The notes under the pieces are model-generated. The model was not told the DNA's origin and did no database searches. It worked only from the letters and a program-made list of their open reading frames with translations. DNA of 64,000 nt. It comes from JBIYSM02 sp044759095. GTDB taxonomy: Bacteria; Bacillota; Bacilli; Brevibacillales; Brevibacillaceae. The stretch covers positions 1 through 64,000 of the forward strand of contig NZ_JBIYSM020000013.1 in the NCBI RefSeq assembly GCF_044759095.2, in the 5' to 3' direction. Both the position numbers and the translations under genes were made by a program. This document shows, in pieces, positions 42,875 through 52,449 of this stretch (position 1 is its first letter; every line of letters starts with the position of its first letter).

Positions 42875-43151
42875 AATCTCTCCCTCCCTTTCGCGAAACG
42901 ATCCATGCGTTTGCACGAATGATCTGTAATATCTGCAATTGTAGACCAGAAAGCGCTAAAATCTCCAGACCAAAATCATACCAGTTGGGCCGCAGGTTAC
43001 AGAGCGTATCCCTATTGTAACGAAAAAAGGCGGGAATGACCATCGTTTCCCGACTAGTCCGACACTTCAGGACCATAGGTTTATTTTCCTGTCGATGAGG
43101 GTACATACTCAAAAACAGGCTTGACGCCCCACCTTTGTAACGGAGGATAGT

Positions 43152-45512
43152 ATGACGCTGCGAAAGAAGACGATCGCGACGATTGGCATTACGACAGCCG
43201 GCTTGCTGATTATCCTGTACTTGGCTTCGCTGCTGATCTTGCTTGGAAGCTTTTCATGGATGGAAGAGAAAGATACCCGGGAGGATATGCGCCGAGTACT
43301 CAACTCTTTTTCTGCGGGAGTGGAAGATTTGGTCTCCACCAGCAGGGACTACGCCACACGGGACGATACCTACGCGTTTATTCAGGACGCCAACGTTTCC
43401 GAAGGACGCAACCATCCTTTTGTAACAAGAAATTTCCCGGACGAAACGTTCGCCATCCATCACATAAACTTCCTGTTGTTGTTGAATGCCAAGGGCGATA
43501 TCGTGTACCAAAAAGGGTATGACATGCTTGCGGATCAAGAGGTTCCCGTCTCACCGGAACTGATCCGGCAAATTCATCAGCGACAGGATCTCTTCCTGCG
43601 TCACACTCATCACGATTCATCCAAATCGGGGTTGTTGATTCTAGAAGACAAGCCTGCCGCAGTAGCCTCTCTGCCCATTATTCGGAGCGATAAAACAGGG
43701 CCGATTCGCGGAACCTTGATTGCCGGATACTACATCGACAGCCATTACGTGAAATACCAATCCGCTCTCACGCGCAATCTGCTGCAGCTCTCTTTGTACA
43801 AAAATACGCCCATTCCTGTTGAAGCCGAACTGCCCGAAGGATCCGTCTGGATCAGCGAAAAAGATGAGAACAAGATTCAAGCAAACGCACTGGTGTACGA
43901 CCTGTATGGGAATCCGGCATTTGTTTTGCAGTTCGAGAAACCTCGCTCCATCTACTTTCAGGGCAAATCCAGCTTGCTGTATTATCTGGCTTCCCTTATG
44001 ATTACCGGTATCATCTTTACCGTTGTGATCCTGTATTTTTTGGAAAAAGTCATTTTATCCAGACTTTCCGGACTGATTACAAGCATAAAAACCATTAGTC
44101 AAACCAAGGATTTTTCCGCTCGAGTCCGCCTGACCGGAACGGACGAGATTTCGGACTTGGAGCAGGAGTTTAATGTCATGATGTCGGTGTTGGAAGAGTC
44201 GCAAGGCACGATCATGCACCGGGCCTACCACGATTTCTTGACGGATCTGCCCAACCGGAACCTGTTCTATGAACAACTGGAACAAGCATTGGAAACGGCT
44301 GCAAGACAGCACCATCAGGTGGCCATTCTGTTCATCGGGTTGGACAAATTCAAGCAGATAAACGACACCTTTGGCCATGAAGTGGGCGACCTGCTTCTTC
44401 TTATGGCAACGCAGCGTCTCTTAGCGTGCATCCGTTCGGATGACTTCCTGTCCCGCCTCGGCGGGGACGAATTTATCGTCCTGCTTCCGTCCATTGCCGA
44501 ACGCGGCATGATTGACAACATTGCCGACAGAATCCGCGAATCCCTGTCAGAACCGTTCCACTTGAAAAATCATCAGGTGTACGCCTCTGCCAGTATCGGC
44601 ATCAGTATTTATCCCAGTGACGGAACGGACCCGGAAATTCTGATCAAACATGCGGACATGGCCATGCGTCGCGTAAAAAGAGAAGGAAAGAACAACTACC
44701 GCCAGTTCACTCCCGACATGCAGGAAGAGACCGACCGCAAGCTGCTCCTCGAGCATCATCTGCGCTTGGCCGTTGAGCGGAACGAACTGCAGCTGTATTA
44801 CCAGCCGAAAGTATGCATGCACACCGGGCGTATCACAGGAATGGAGGCGCTGCTGAGGTGGATGCATCCCGAGCTGGGAGTGATTTCCCCTGAGGAGTTT
44901 ATCCCGTTGGCGGAAGAAACGGGACTCATTACTTCCATCGGGGAATGGGTATTGCGGACCGCCTGCAGACAGAACAAGTCGTGGCAGTTGGCCGGATTTC
45001 CCCCGGTCAGCGTCGCCGTTAACCTCTCTTCCATACAGTTCGAGCAAGACGACCTGGTGGCGATCATTGAACAAGTTCTGCGGGATACGGGAATGGATCC
45101 GCACTTCCTCGAACTGGAGATTACCGAGAGCATCGCGATTCAAAATATTGACCATGTGGTAGAGAAACTGCTTACCCTGAGGAAAATGGGGATACATATT
45201 TCCATAGACGATTTTGGTACGGGATACAGCTCCCTTTCCTATTTGAAGCGATTCCCGATTGACTCGCTGAAAATCGACAAAGCCTTTGTTCGTGACATTA
45301 CGGAAGATGCAAACATCCCGACGGCGATTATCGCGATGGCACACAGACTCAGCCTGAGCGTGACGGCAGAGGGAGTGGAAACAAACGAACAGCTGGAACT
45401 TCTGCGAAAACTGCGCTGCAACTTCCTGCAGGGCTATCTGTTCAGCGAACCGCTTCCGGCTCATGAGTTTGAGCAGTTGCTGGCCAAAGGCAACATGATG
45501 GTGGTTTCCTAA
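43152..45512 (+). CDS. Membrane GGDEF-EAL protein with CHASE4-like sensor
   Basis: The 786-residue protein has a membrane span at residues 10-35, an extracytoplasmic CHASE4-like domain to about 275, a second span (YYLASLMITGIIFTVVILYF), HAMP, then GGDEF and EAL domains. The cyclase motif RLGGDEF is intact, with an inhibitory I-site RSDD five residues before it. The phosphodiesterase motifs EALLRW, NLSS, ELEITES, DDFGTGYSSL and the SLKIDK lysine are intact. Both c-di-GMP synthesis and breakdown are possible. CGGAGG precedes the ATG. It is monocistronic. Confidence 0.93.
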   Translation: MTLRKKTIATIGITTAGLLIILYLASLLILLGSFSWMEEKDTREDMRRVLNSFSAGVEDLVSTSRDYATRDDTYAFIQDANVSEGRNHPFVTRNFPDETFAIHHINFLLLLNAKGDIVYQKGYDMLADQEVPVSPELIRQIHQRQDLFLRHTHHDSSKSGLLILEDKPAAVASLPIIRSDKTGPIRGTLIAGYYIDSHYVKYQSALTRNLLQLSLYKNTPIPVEAELPEGSVWISEKDENKIQANALVYDLYGNPAFVLQFEKPRSIYFQGKSSLLYYLASLMITGIIFTVVILYFLEKVILSRLSGLITSIKTISQTKDFSARVRLTGTDEISDLEQEFNVMMSVLEESQGTIMHRAYHDFLTDLPNRNLFYEQLEQALETAARQHHQVAILFIGLDKFKQINDTFGHEVGDLLLLMATQRLLACIRSDDFLSRLGGDEFIVLLPSIAERGMIDNIADRIRESLSEPFHLKNHQVYASASIGISIYPSDGTDPEILIKHADMAMRRVKREGKNNYRQFTPDMQEETDRKLLLEHHLRLAVERNELQLYYQPKVCMHTGRITGMEALLRWMHPELGVISPEEFIPLAEETGLITSIGEWVLRTACRQNKSWQLAGFPPVSVAVNLSSIQFEQDDLVAIIEQVLRDTGMDPHFLELEITESIAIQNIDHVVEKLLTLRKMGIHISIDDFGTGYSSLSYLKRFPIDSLKIDKAFVRDITEDANIPTAIIAMAHRLSLSVTAEGVETNEQLELLRKLRCNFLQGYLFSEPLPAHEFEQLLAKGNMMVVS

Positions 45513-45518
45513 TGCAAA

Positions 45519-45550
45519 AGAAAAAGTCGGGACAATACGCCCGACTTTTC
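45519..45550. terminator. Bidirectional terminator
   Basis: AAAGTCGGG/CCCGACTTT between the convergent GGDEF-EAL and gcvH genes, with A- and T-runs on both sides. Confidence 0.85.
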
Positions 45551-45563
45551 CCTTTCGTGAACC

Positions 45564-45944
45564 TTATTCTTTTACCATCGCTTCGTATTTGTCAGCGTCC
45601 ATCAGCTTATCCAGCTCGCTTGGGTCAGACAATTCCACGACGATCATCCACGCTTGCTCATACGGAGAAGAGTTTACCAGCTCTGGAGCCGTCTCCAGCT
45701 CGCCGTTTACTTCCACGACCTTGCCACTGACAGGAGCATACAGTTCAGAAACAGTCTTCACAGATTCTACGCTGCCGAATGGCTCATCCTGTTTTACCGT
45801 TGCTCCTACCTCGGGGAGTTCAACAAACACGATATCGCCCAACTCAGATTGTGCAAATGCAGTGATGCCGATGTAGGCCTTGTTTCCTTCCACGCGAACC
45901 CACTCATGCTCTTCACTGTAACGAAGATTTTTTGGAAATTCCAT
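45564..45944 (-). CDS. gcvH: Glycine cleavage system H protein
   Basis: GcvH carries lipoate and shuttles the aminomethyl group; in bacilli it is also a relay for lipoyl transfer. The 126-residue protein (MEFPKNLRYSEEHEWVRVEG) has the lipoylated lysine in SVESVKTVSELYAPVSG. The ATG at 45944 follows GGGAGG. The other glycine-cleavage genes are not nearby, as in Bacillus subtilis where gcvH (yusH) stands apart. Confidence 0.96.
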   Translation of the reverse strand: MEFPKNLRYSEEHEWVRVEGNKAYIGITAFAQSELGDIVFVELPEVGATVKQDEPFGSVESVKTVSELYAPVSGKVVEVNGELETAPELVNSSPYEQAWMIVVELSDPSELDKLMDADKYEAMVKE

Positions 45945-46065
45945 CTTACGCAATCCTCCCTCTTAGTGGCAATCCTACGCCGATTTTCCTCCTAGCGAGC
46001 CACACCCAGGTCCCGCAGGGGCGAACATTCCACATCAATATACCCCTACATATTGGACAAACTTT

Positions 46066-46518
46066 CTAGGATTCCTCTTCAATACCCAAAATTCGATTCA
46101 GACGTTTTTTCACCAGATTCAAGCCTTTTTCACCAGCCTGGAAGTGGCGCAGTTGAAGGCTCTCGTCAAACAGGTAAAACGCCGGCACGTATTCGTTTTG
46201 GAATGCATCCGTCGTTTTCATCTGGTTGTCGATGGCAATGGGGTGTACCAGGTTGTACTCGGCGATGGTTGCCTTGATCGTCTCGATATTCGTGTCTGCC
46301 TCCGAACGCGGCATATGGATTCCGACTACCTGCAGTCCATTTGCTGCGTACTTTTCCCGCCACTCATTGATTTGCGGCATGGATTCCTTGCACATGTAGC
46401 AGCTGACCGACCAGAAGTGAACCAACACCGGTTTGCCTGCCAGATCTGCTTTGCTCACCTGACCGTTTACCCACTCCGTTACACCGGGAAAATCAGGCAG
46501 TTCTTCACGTAAGCGCAT
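46066..46518 (-). CDS. Cytosolic thioredoxin-like (TlpA/ResA fold) protein
   Basis: The 150-residue protein has a redoxin fold with active site SVSCYMCKESMP (CxxC) and the cis-proline region EYVPAFYLFD. It lacks a signal peptide, unlike ResA or StoA. It may reduce disulfides or accompany the peroxiredoxin gene just upstream on the same strand, although a terminator lies between them. Confidence 0.85.
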   Translation of the reverse strand: MRLREELPDFPGVTEWVNGQVSKADLAGKPVLVHFWSVSCYMCKESMPQINEWREKYAANGLQVVGIHMPRSEADTNIETIKATIAEYNLVHPIAIDNQMKTTDAFQNEYVPAFYLFDESLQLRHFQAGEKGLNLVKKRLNRILGIEEES

Positions 46519-46551
46519 GAATCATACAGCTCCTTTCTGATTTGGGGTGAT

Positions 46552-46586
46552 TTAAAAAAAGGGTCTAACGACTGTGAGTTAGACCC
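46552..46586 (-). terminator. Terminator of the peroxiredoxin gene
   Basis: GGGTCTAAC/GTTAGACCC with T7 on the minus strand. Confidence 0.9.
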
Positions 46587-46615
46587 TTGCCAAACCAAGC
46601 AAATTTTGTATGCTA

Positions 46616-47164
46616 TTACTTCGCAGTCAGCTGTGCTTCGCCTGGACGCCAGTTAGCCGGGCAGAGGCCGCCGGATTGCAGTGCTTGCAGCACGCGAAGT
46701 GTCTCGTCTACGGAACGGCCGACGTTGAGGTCGGTTACGACTTGATAACGCAGAATTCCTTCTGGATCGATGATGAAGAGACCGCGGAATGCGATACCTG
46801 CTTCTTCATCGAGAACGCCGTAATCGCGAGCAGTTGTTTTCAGGATGTCGGACGCCAGCGGATAGTTCAGGCCGCCCAGACCGTTTTGGTCGCGTGGAGT
46901 ATTGATCCATGCGCGGTGGGAGTGTTTGGAGTCGGTGGATACACCGAGAACTTCCGCATCCAGATCTTTAAAGTCTTCGATTGCGTCGCTGAGCGCGATG
47001 ATCTCTGTCGGGCAAACGAAAGTGAAGTCGAGTGGATAGAAGAACAGAATGAGCCATTTGCCTTTGTAGTCGGACAAGGATACTTTACCGAAATCCTTGC
47101 CGTTTCCAAGTGCTGTTTCCATGGTAAAGTCAGGAGCCGGAAGACCAACCAGACGTTGTGCCAT
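46616..47164 (-). CDS. 2-Cys peroxiredoxin (AhpC/Prx1 type)
   Basis: The 182-residue enzyme reduces peroxides. The peroxidatic cysteine is in PLDFTFVCPTEIIALS, with the active-site arginine region in SHRAWINTPRDQNGLGG, and the resolving cysteine is in GGLCPANWRPGE near the C-terminus. It is a single-gene unit with a terminator. No ahpF lies nearby, so the reductant may be thioredoxin. Confidence 0.93.
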   Translation of the reverse strand: MAQRLVGLPAPDFTMETALGNGKDFGKVSLSDYKGKWLILFFYPLDFTFVCPTEIIALSDAIEDFKDLDAEVLGVSTDSKHSHRAWINTPRDQNGLGGLNYPLASDILKTTARDYGVLDEEAGIAFRGLFIIDPEGILRYQVVTDLNVGRSVDETLRVLQALQSGGLCPANWRPGEAQLTAK

Positions 47165-47324
47165 ATGTAATATACCTCCTTGGAATATCTTACTTGCTTA
47201 CACCCTACATCATATCAAACGAGCCACTTTATAGTCAATACAATGTAGGAATTATTTCAACCTGTGTTACCCTTCAACCAACACCAAAACTATCTTATCC
47301 ACCCGATGATCTCTCTATTCCTGC

Positions 47325-48521
47325 TTACCAGGAAGCAGACCGTTTTTTTAAGACACCGGACGCCCCGATCCGCGCCGCTGCTTCCGCCAGCACGTCCGGC
47401 GGCTGCACCAGGGCGATGCGAACGTAGCCTTCCCCTTCTTTGCCAAACGCGCTCCCCGGGATCACCACAACCCCCGCCTCTTCCAGTACGGCAAACGCGA
47501 ACTCACGGGAAGTCCATCCTTTTGGAATCGGCGCCCAGACAAACATGGTTGCTTTTGGCGGGGTAATTTCCCACCCGACCTCTGCCAAAGCGGATAACAG
47601 CGCATCCCGTCGCTTCTGGTAAAAAAGGCCCACTCCGTTGGGACTGTTTCCTTCCCGATCGCTGCGCAGGGCTGCCACCGCCATCTCCTGCACCGCAGCG
47701 AACACCCCGTAATCCACGTTTGATTTCACCACCGCGAGCGGCCGGATGATCTCGGCATTGCCCACGACGTAGGCGATGCGGCAGCCGGCCATGTTGAAGC
47801 TCTTGGAAAAGGAGTTGAACTCGATGCCTACCTCTTTCGCCCCTGCGGCCTGCAGGAAGCTGGGTGGTCGGTAGCCGTCAAACGCCATTTCCGAGTAGGC
47901 GAGATCATGCACCACGATCATGTCGTACGTTTTGGCAAAGCGGACGACCTCCTCGAAAAAGGAGAGCGTCGCCACTGCGGAAATCGGGTTGTTCGGATAA
48001 TTCAGGATCATGAACTTGGCACGGCGGGCAATCTCATCCGGAATGGCCCCCAGATCGGGAAGATAGCCGTTTTCCGCACGCAGCGGCATGGGATACAGCT
48101 CTGCTCCCGCCAGATGTACGCTTCCCGCGTAAATCGGGTAGCCGGGATCCGGCACCAGCACTGCGTCTCCGGGGTCTGCCCAGGCCAGCGCGAAGTGGGC
48201 GAGCCCGTCCTGGGAGCCCATCAGGGAATGGACTTCCGACTCCGGGTCGAGCGCTACGCCGAAGCGATACTGGTACCAGCGGGCTACTTCCTCGCGAAAG
48301 GTGCGGGAGCCCTCCGACCCGGGGTAGCCGTAGGCATCCGGCCGTTGAACGGCGCGAACGAGTGCCTCTACGAGATGAGGGGCAGGCGGCTGGTCGGGGC
48401 TGCCGATCCCCAGGTCGATCACCTGTCTGGTTTTCGCTACCGCCTGCTTTCGCTGGGCCATCTCCGTAAATATGGCAGACGAGAGGCTGTGCAGTCGTTG
48501 CGAAGGCTGACGCGGGCACAT
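47325..48521 (-). CDS. PLP aminotransferase class I/II (LL-DAP aminotransferase-like)
   Basis: The 398-residue enzyme has LGIGSPDQPPAPHLVEAL, YGYPGSEGSRTFREEVARWY, DPGYPIYAG, NYPNNPISAVATLSFFE and the lysine in FNSFSKSFNMAGCRIAYVVG. This pattern is typical of the DapL-like and MalY-adjacent group that Bacillus genomes annotate as LL-diaminopimelate aminotransferase. The acceptor is not certain. It nearly abuts the ArsC-like gene upstream (1 base). Confidence 0.85.
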   Translation of the reverse strand: MCPRQPSQRLHSLSSAIFTEMAQRKQAVAKTRQVIDLGIGSPDQPPAPHLVEALVRAVQRPDAYGYPGSEGSRTFREEVARWYQYRFGVALDPESEVHSLMGSQDGLAHFALAWADPGDAVLVPDPGYPIYAGSVHLAGAELYPMPLRAENGYLPDLGAIPDEIARRAKFMILNYPNNPISAVATLSFFEEVVRFAKTYDMIVVHDLAYSEMAFDGYRPPSFLQAAGAKEVGIEFNSFSKSFNMAGCRIAYVVGNAEIIRPLAVVKSNVDYGVFAAVQEMAVAALRSDREGNSPNGVGLFYQKRRDALLSALAEVGWEITPPKATMFVWAPIPKGWTSREFAFAVLEEAGVVVIPGSAFGKEGEGYVRIALVQPPDVLAEAAARIGASGVLKKRSASW

Positions 48522-48522
48522 C

Positions 48523-48885
48523 CTAGCGGCCTCCCCAGGCTTTTTCCATCTCTTCTTCCTTAAAACCGACCGTCACCGTCTGCCCGTCGGTGATCAGCGG
48601 TCGTTTGATCAGCTTGCCGTTGGACGACAGAAGTTCCAGCATCTCTTCTTCCGACATCCGGGGCAGCTTGTCCTTTAATCCCTGCTCGCGGTAATATTGA
48701 CCGCTCACATTGAAAAACTTGCGCAGGTCCAACCCGCTGGCCTTCCAGATGCTGCGCAGCTCCTCTTTGGAAGGAGGGGCATCGACAATCGGAATTTCTT
48801 CAAAGGCGACGCCGCTGCTGTTGAGCCACTGCTTTGCTTTGCGGCAGGTGCCGCATTTGTCGTAGAGATATGCTTTTATTGCCAT
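48523..48885 (-). CDS. ArsC/Spx-family thiol protein (YusI-like)
   Basis: The 120-residue protein has YDKCGTCRKAKQWL (CxxC), the arginine-proline hinge LIKRPLITDG and VTVGFKEEEMEKAW, as in the YusI/YffB type of ArsC-like proteins. It is unlikely to be an arsenate reductase of the operon type because no ars genes are present. In Bacillus subtilis yusI stands beside gcvH; here gcvH is 2.6 kb away. Confidence 0.88.
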   Translation of the reverse strand: MAIKAYLYDKCGTCRKAKQWLNSSGVAFEEIPIVDAPPSKEELRSIWKASGLDLRKFFNVSGQYYREQGLKDKLPRMSEEEMLELLSSNGKLIKRPLITDGQTVTVGFKEEEMEKAWGGR

Positions 48886-48937
48886 CAGATACTCCTCGCT
48901 TTACGTGATGTTTTTTCCATTGTACGGGAACACGGGC

Positions 48938-49792
48938 CTATTCGACAACGGAAAGGGATTTCTCGAAAGCAACTCCCGCTTTTGCATCGTAAATGACTTC
49001 GATCAGCAGATAGTCGTTGATCAAGGAGCGATCCTTGCTTTTCCCATAGTCATAAGTCTGATACGTAACAAAAATCTCTTCGGCCCAAAAATGGATGTCT
49101 TCCAATTCAACCGAATCCGTTTCGCTTGCGGAAGTTTTTATCAAAACATACGTCTTTCCTTCTTTTCTGAGGAACTCCGTCTTCCAGTCAGGCGATGCCA
49201 TCCGTTGGGCCGCCCACGCTTTGACATCCTCCGGGGCATCTTCTACTCGCATCTGACGATATCGGTCGTCGGGTATCCCGAGCGTGGCATTGCCTTTCAA
49301 GGATACATCGTTGAATCGTTCCACGGTCCAGATTCCGCCGCGGTTGTTCCATTTTTTCATCTCTATGTCGATGGCCGTCTGATCAGTCGTGGTAACCAGC
49401 AAACGCCGCGGATTGACCGTCCGACTGATCGTTTGGAAGCTGTCCAGCTCCTTGTTGAGCTTTTCTTTCACAAACCGGCGAAGCACTTGCTTGTAGTCAC
49501 GGCTGGACGGGTCGCTTTCCATTGACTTCAACTCTTCCTCGGAGATTTCAAAAGCTCCCCCTTTGTCATCCATAGCGTCGAACGCGTCGATCATGGCATC
49601 CCGGTCGGCAAGAAGGTTTTCCTCCCTGTGCGCTTGCAGCAGTTGCTCTCTCAGAGAAGCATTTGCTGTTCTTAATTGCGCAAGGGTTTGCTCTGCCAGG
49701 TCTTTCTGCACAGTTACTCCCCATGAATAACCAACATACCCCACACCGAGCATTAGCATCGCCGTCACGATCGCTTGGAACCACACTTTCAT
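48938..49792 (-). CDS. Membrane-anchored protein with coiled coil, unknown function
   Basis: The 284-residue protein has an N-terminal anchor (VWFQAIVTAMLMLGVGYVGY), a coiled coil of about 40 residues, an acidic linker, and a C-terminal globular region with KTYVLIKTSASETDSVELED. The rest is most likely outside the cell. No family is recognised. Confidence 0.7.
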   Translation of the reverse strand: MKVWFQAIVTAMLMLGVGYVGYSWGVTVQKDLAEQTLAQLRTANASLREQLLQAHREENLLADRDAMIDAFDAMDDKGGAFEISEEELKSMESDPSSRDYKQVLRRFVKEKLNKELDSFQTISRTVNPRRLLVTTTDQTAIDIEMKKWNNRGGIWTVERFNDVSLKGNATLGIPDDRYRQMRVEDAPEDVKAWAAQRMASPDWKTEFLRKEGKTYVLIKTSASETDSVELEDIHFWAEEIFVTYQTYDYGKSKDRSLINDYLLIEVIYDAKAGVAFEKSLSVVE

Positions 49793-49816
49793 TTGTCCAC
49801 CTCTCCATTCGTCAAT

Positions 49817-49855
49817 AAAAAAGCGGCCAGCCTTTATTTTCCAGCTGCCACTTCT
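49817..49855 (-). terminator. Terminator of the DUF2797 gene
   Basis: An imperfect AGTGGCAGCTGG/GGCTGGCCGCT pairing followed by T6 on the minus strand. Confidence 0.55.
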
Positions 49856-49937
49856 TTTGACGATTTTATTATCCTGTATGTTTCACGGTTCTCCGTTTTC
49901 CTGATGTGCTGGTCAGTGTGAGGCTCCATGCCGTTCT

Positions 49938-50738
49938 TTATGCAGTAATTTTCACCTGGTACCCGGCGTGTTTTCGGGTGTGGAAAACGCCGGTGTCAAA
50001 GATCAGGTACTGCGCCTTGACCCCGATCAGCTTGCCGCTGACACTCTCCTGCTTGTCCAGAGTCATGGAGTTGATCTTGTCGAGCGATTCGAGAATCGGA
50101 TAGGTAATGTCCACCCACTCGTCCTCTCGATACTGGAACGGTTTGAACGGCTCCGGAAAGTGAGCGTACACCTCATCCCGCAACGCCAGCAGGTCCACCT
50201 CTTTGACGTCCCCTTTCAGCATCTTGCGCCAGTTGGTCTTGTCCGGCAAAAACTGGCTGAGGTGCACCTCCAGTTCCCCCGCCATGCGTCGGGTTGGCAC
50301 TTCCGCAATCGGAATGGCGCGGATCGCACCCTGATCGACCCAGCGCTTGAACTGGTTGTTTTTCCGCGTCAAGCCCACCTTTACGTCACTGGAAAGCGCC
50401 AGGTACACGTAGTGCGGAATCATGCAATGTGTCTCGCCGAAGCTGGCGTCGCGACAGGTTCCCTGATCAAAATGGCACTCGTGCGGCTTGACGATGCACA
50501 GGTCGTTTTCCGGCAGTTTGGTAAAGCAGGGGTAGCAGTACCCGTTGTTAAACGTCTTGTTTGTCTTGCGGCCGCAGGCGATGCAGTTTTTCTGGCCCAA
50601 AAAGGAAATGGTCAGCTCGCTGCCCAACAGCTCGTTGAGCGGCAGTTTGTCCTCGTTGATCTGCAAATAGTAGTCAACAGGCTGGTCTTTTCCGTGATAC
50701 GAATGCGTCAGCCCGTGTAACAAGCCCTGGAGTTCCAC
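49938..50738 (-). CDS. DUF2797 zinc-binding protein
   Basis: The 266-residue protein has a zinc-ribbon cluster CIACGRKTNKTFNNGYCYPC, a second Cys/His set around PHECHFDQGTCRD, and the family segment SDVKVGLTRKNNQFKRWVDQ. This matches the DUF2797 type, of unknown function. The GTG at 50738 is chosen because GGGAGGGAG lies 7 bases away; longer frames have no site. Confidence 0.8.
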   Translation of the reverse strand: MELQGLLHGLTHSYHGKDQPVDYYLQINEDKLPLNELLGSELTISFLGQKNCIACGRKTNKTFNNGYCYPCFTKLPENDLCIVKPHECHFDQGTCRDASFGETHCMIPHYVYLALSSDVKVGLTRKNNQFKRWVDQGAIRAIPIAEVPTRRMAGELEVHLSQFLPDKTNWRKMLKGDVKEVDLLALRDEVYAHFPEPFKPFQYREDEWVDITYPILESLDKINSMTLDKQESVSGKLIGVKAQYLIFDTGVFHTRKHAGYQVKITA

Positions 50739-50871
50739 TTTTCTCCCTCCCTTATGTATGCTCATCCATTTTACCATAACGGCGTCCCGGGACACCCGTT
50801 GTTTTCTTTCGGAAGCATGTTTTGCCCCAGGCGAGTGAAGCCTATGTGAAAAGACAGGAGGCGGTTGTTGC

Positions 50872-51573
50872 ATGAGCCAGGCGGCATTACGAGTCTTTGT
50901 GTTTGCTCTCTTTCTTTCTTTTCTATCCCCATGCCTTGCAGCGGGAAAACCTTTGCCCGCTTATGAGCCGATTCACCGAATCGACACGCAAAAAAAGGTG
51001 GTCGCCCTCACCTTTGACGACGGACCCGACGCCAAATACACCCCGATGATCCTGGAGGTTCTCCACAAGAATGGGGTTCCCGCCACCTTTTTTGTTCTTG
51101 GCTCCCAGGTTGACAAATACCCGAAAGTCATGCAGTGGATCCAGAAAGCCGGTCATGAAATCGGGAATCACGGCTACCACCACTACGACCTGCACAAGCT
51201 GACAGAGCAGGAGGTATATGACGAAATCAAGCGGACGGAGAAATCCATCCTGAAAACGACAGGAATCCTCGCCCAGTACTACCGTCCGCCTGGTGGAGTT
51301 TTGACCCACGACGTGATGAATGCGGTGCAGTCCTCCGGCTACGACATCATCCACTGGTCAATCGATCCGCAGGACTGGTCTTTGGCCCGGACCGCATCCG
51401 TCATCGTGAGAAGCGTGAAAACAAACGTAACCTCCGGGGACATCATCCTGTTCCACGACGGCGGACTGAACCAGCCCCAAACGGTAGCCGCCCTGCAGGA
51501 TCTCATCACGGATCTGCGCTCCCGCGGCTACAAGTTCGTAACCGTCAGCCAGCTGTTGGACGAGGCGAAGTAA
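50872..51573 (+). CDS. Secreted polysaccharide deacetylase
   Basis: The 233-residue protein has a signal peptide (LFLSFLSPCLAAG) and a NodB domain with all five motifs: TFDDGPD, HEIGNHGYHHYDL, RPPGG, DPQDW and ILFHDGG. It removes acetyl groups from peptidoglycan or chitin-like sugars outside the cell, in the manner of the PdaA/PdaB spore proteins. AGGAGG precedes the ATG by 10 bases. Confidence 0.92.
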   Translation: MSQAALRVFVFALFLSFLSPCLAAGKPLPAYEPIHRIDTQKKVVALTFDDGPDAKYTPMILEVLHKNGVPATFFVLGSQVDKYPKVMQWIQKAGHEIGNHGYHHYDLHKLTEQEVYDEIKRTEKSILKTTGILAQYYRPPGGVLTHDVMNAVQSSGYDIIHWSIDPQDWSLARTASVIVRSVKTNVTSGDIILFHDGGLNQPQTVAALQDLITDLRSRGYKFVTVSQLLDEAK

Positions 51574-51577
51574 ATCC

Positions 51578-51600
51578 CCCCAGACGTGATGAGGGGATCA
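51578..51600. terminator. Weak hairpin between convergent genes
   Basis: ATCCCC/GGGGAT forms a 6-bp stem between the deacetylase and the ABC ATPase genes. The T-run is poor. Confidence 0.4.
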
Positions 51601-51620
51601 TGGTATTTGATCTGGCTGAT

Positions 51621-52349
51621 TTACGCCCGCACCTTGCCCAGAAAGCTCCGCAGACGCTCGTTTTTTGGATTGCTGAACAGCTCTTCCGGTTTGCCTTCCT
51701 CGACGATCACGCCCTGATCCATAAAAATGACGCGGTCGCTCACTTCCCGTGCGAAGCCCATCTCGTGGGTGACCACGATCATGGTCATGCCTTCCCTGGC
51801 GAGATCCTTCATGACCTGCAGCACCTCTCCCACCAGCTCGGGATCCAATGCCGAGGTCGGTTCGTCAAACAGCATCACTTTGGGGTTCATCGCCAGCGCC
51901 CGGGCGATTGCCACCCGCTGCATCTGTCCGCCGGAAAGACGATCGGGATAGACGTCTGCCTTGTCTTCCAGACCAACCTTTTTCAACAGGGCCAGCCCTT
52001 GTTTTTTCGCTTCCTCCGGTGCCACCTTGCGCACTTTTACGGGTGCCAGCATGACGTTCTCCAGGACCGTTTTGTGCGGAAACAGATTAAACCGTTGGAA
52101 CACCATCCCGACTTCTTCCCGCACCTTGTTGATGTCCACTTTGGGGTCGGACAGGTCTTTTCCGTCGATGACGATGCGGCCGCCGGTCATCTCCTCCAAC
52201 TGGTTGAGACAGCGCAAAAAGGTGCTTTTTCCAGAACCGGACGGTCCGATTACACAAACAACCTCCCGCTCGGCGACCTGTGTGGTGATCCCCTTTAGCA
52301 CTTGCAATTTTCCGTAGTTTTTCTTGAGGTCCGTTACCTGGATAATCAC
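51621..52349 (-). CDS. Amino-acid ABC transporter ATPase (GlnQ-like), orphan
   Basis: The 242-residue ATPase has Walker A GPSGSGKSTFLRC, signature LSGGQMQRVAIARAL, Walker B VMLFDEPTSALD and the switch VTHEMGFAREV. It is of the polar amino-acid uptake class. Neither a permease nor a binding protein is adjacent; a convergent deacetylase lies on one side and a metal ATPase gene on the other. It may serve a system elsewhere. GTG start follows GGGGG. Confidence 0.9.
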   Translation of the reverse strand: MIIQVTDLKKNYGKLQVLKGITTQVAEREVVCVIGPSGSGKSTFLRCLNQLEEMTGGRIVIDGKDLSDPKVDINKVREEVGMVFQRFNLFPHKTVLENVMLAPVKVRKVAPEEAKKQGLALLKKVGLEDKADVYPDRLSGGQMQRVAIARALAMNPKVMLFDEPTSALDPELVGEVLQVMKDLAREGMTMIVVTHEMGFAREVSDRVIFMDQGVIVEEGKPEELFSNPKNERLRSFLGKVRA

Positions 52350-52449
52350 GCGTTTGTACCCCCAGTATGTCTGTTTTTCTACCTATTGCCTGTCATCATA
52401 TTGTACCCCAATAGTAAGAAAATTTCATGTGTTTCCACATCTTTCTCTT

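Noticed and set aside
42875..43150. Possible riboswitch in the 275-base gap before the GGDEF-EAL gene
   Set aside because: No c-di-GMP-I or -II core or other known aptamer motif could be found; only a short GGGA/TCCC hairpin is present.
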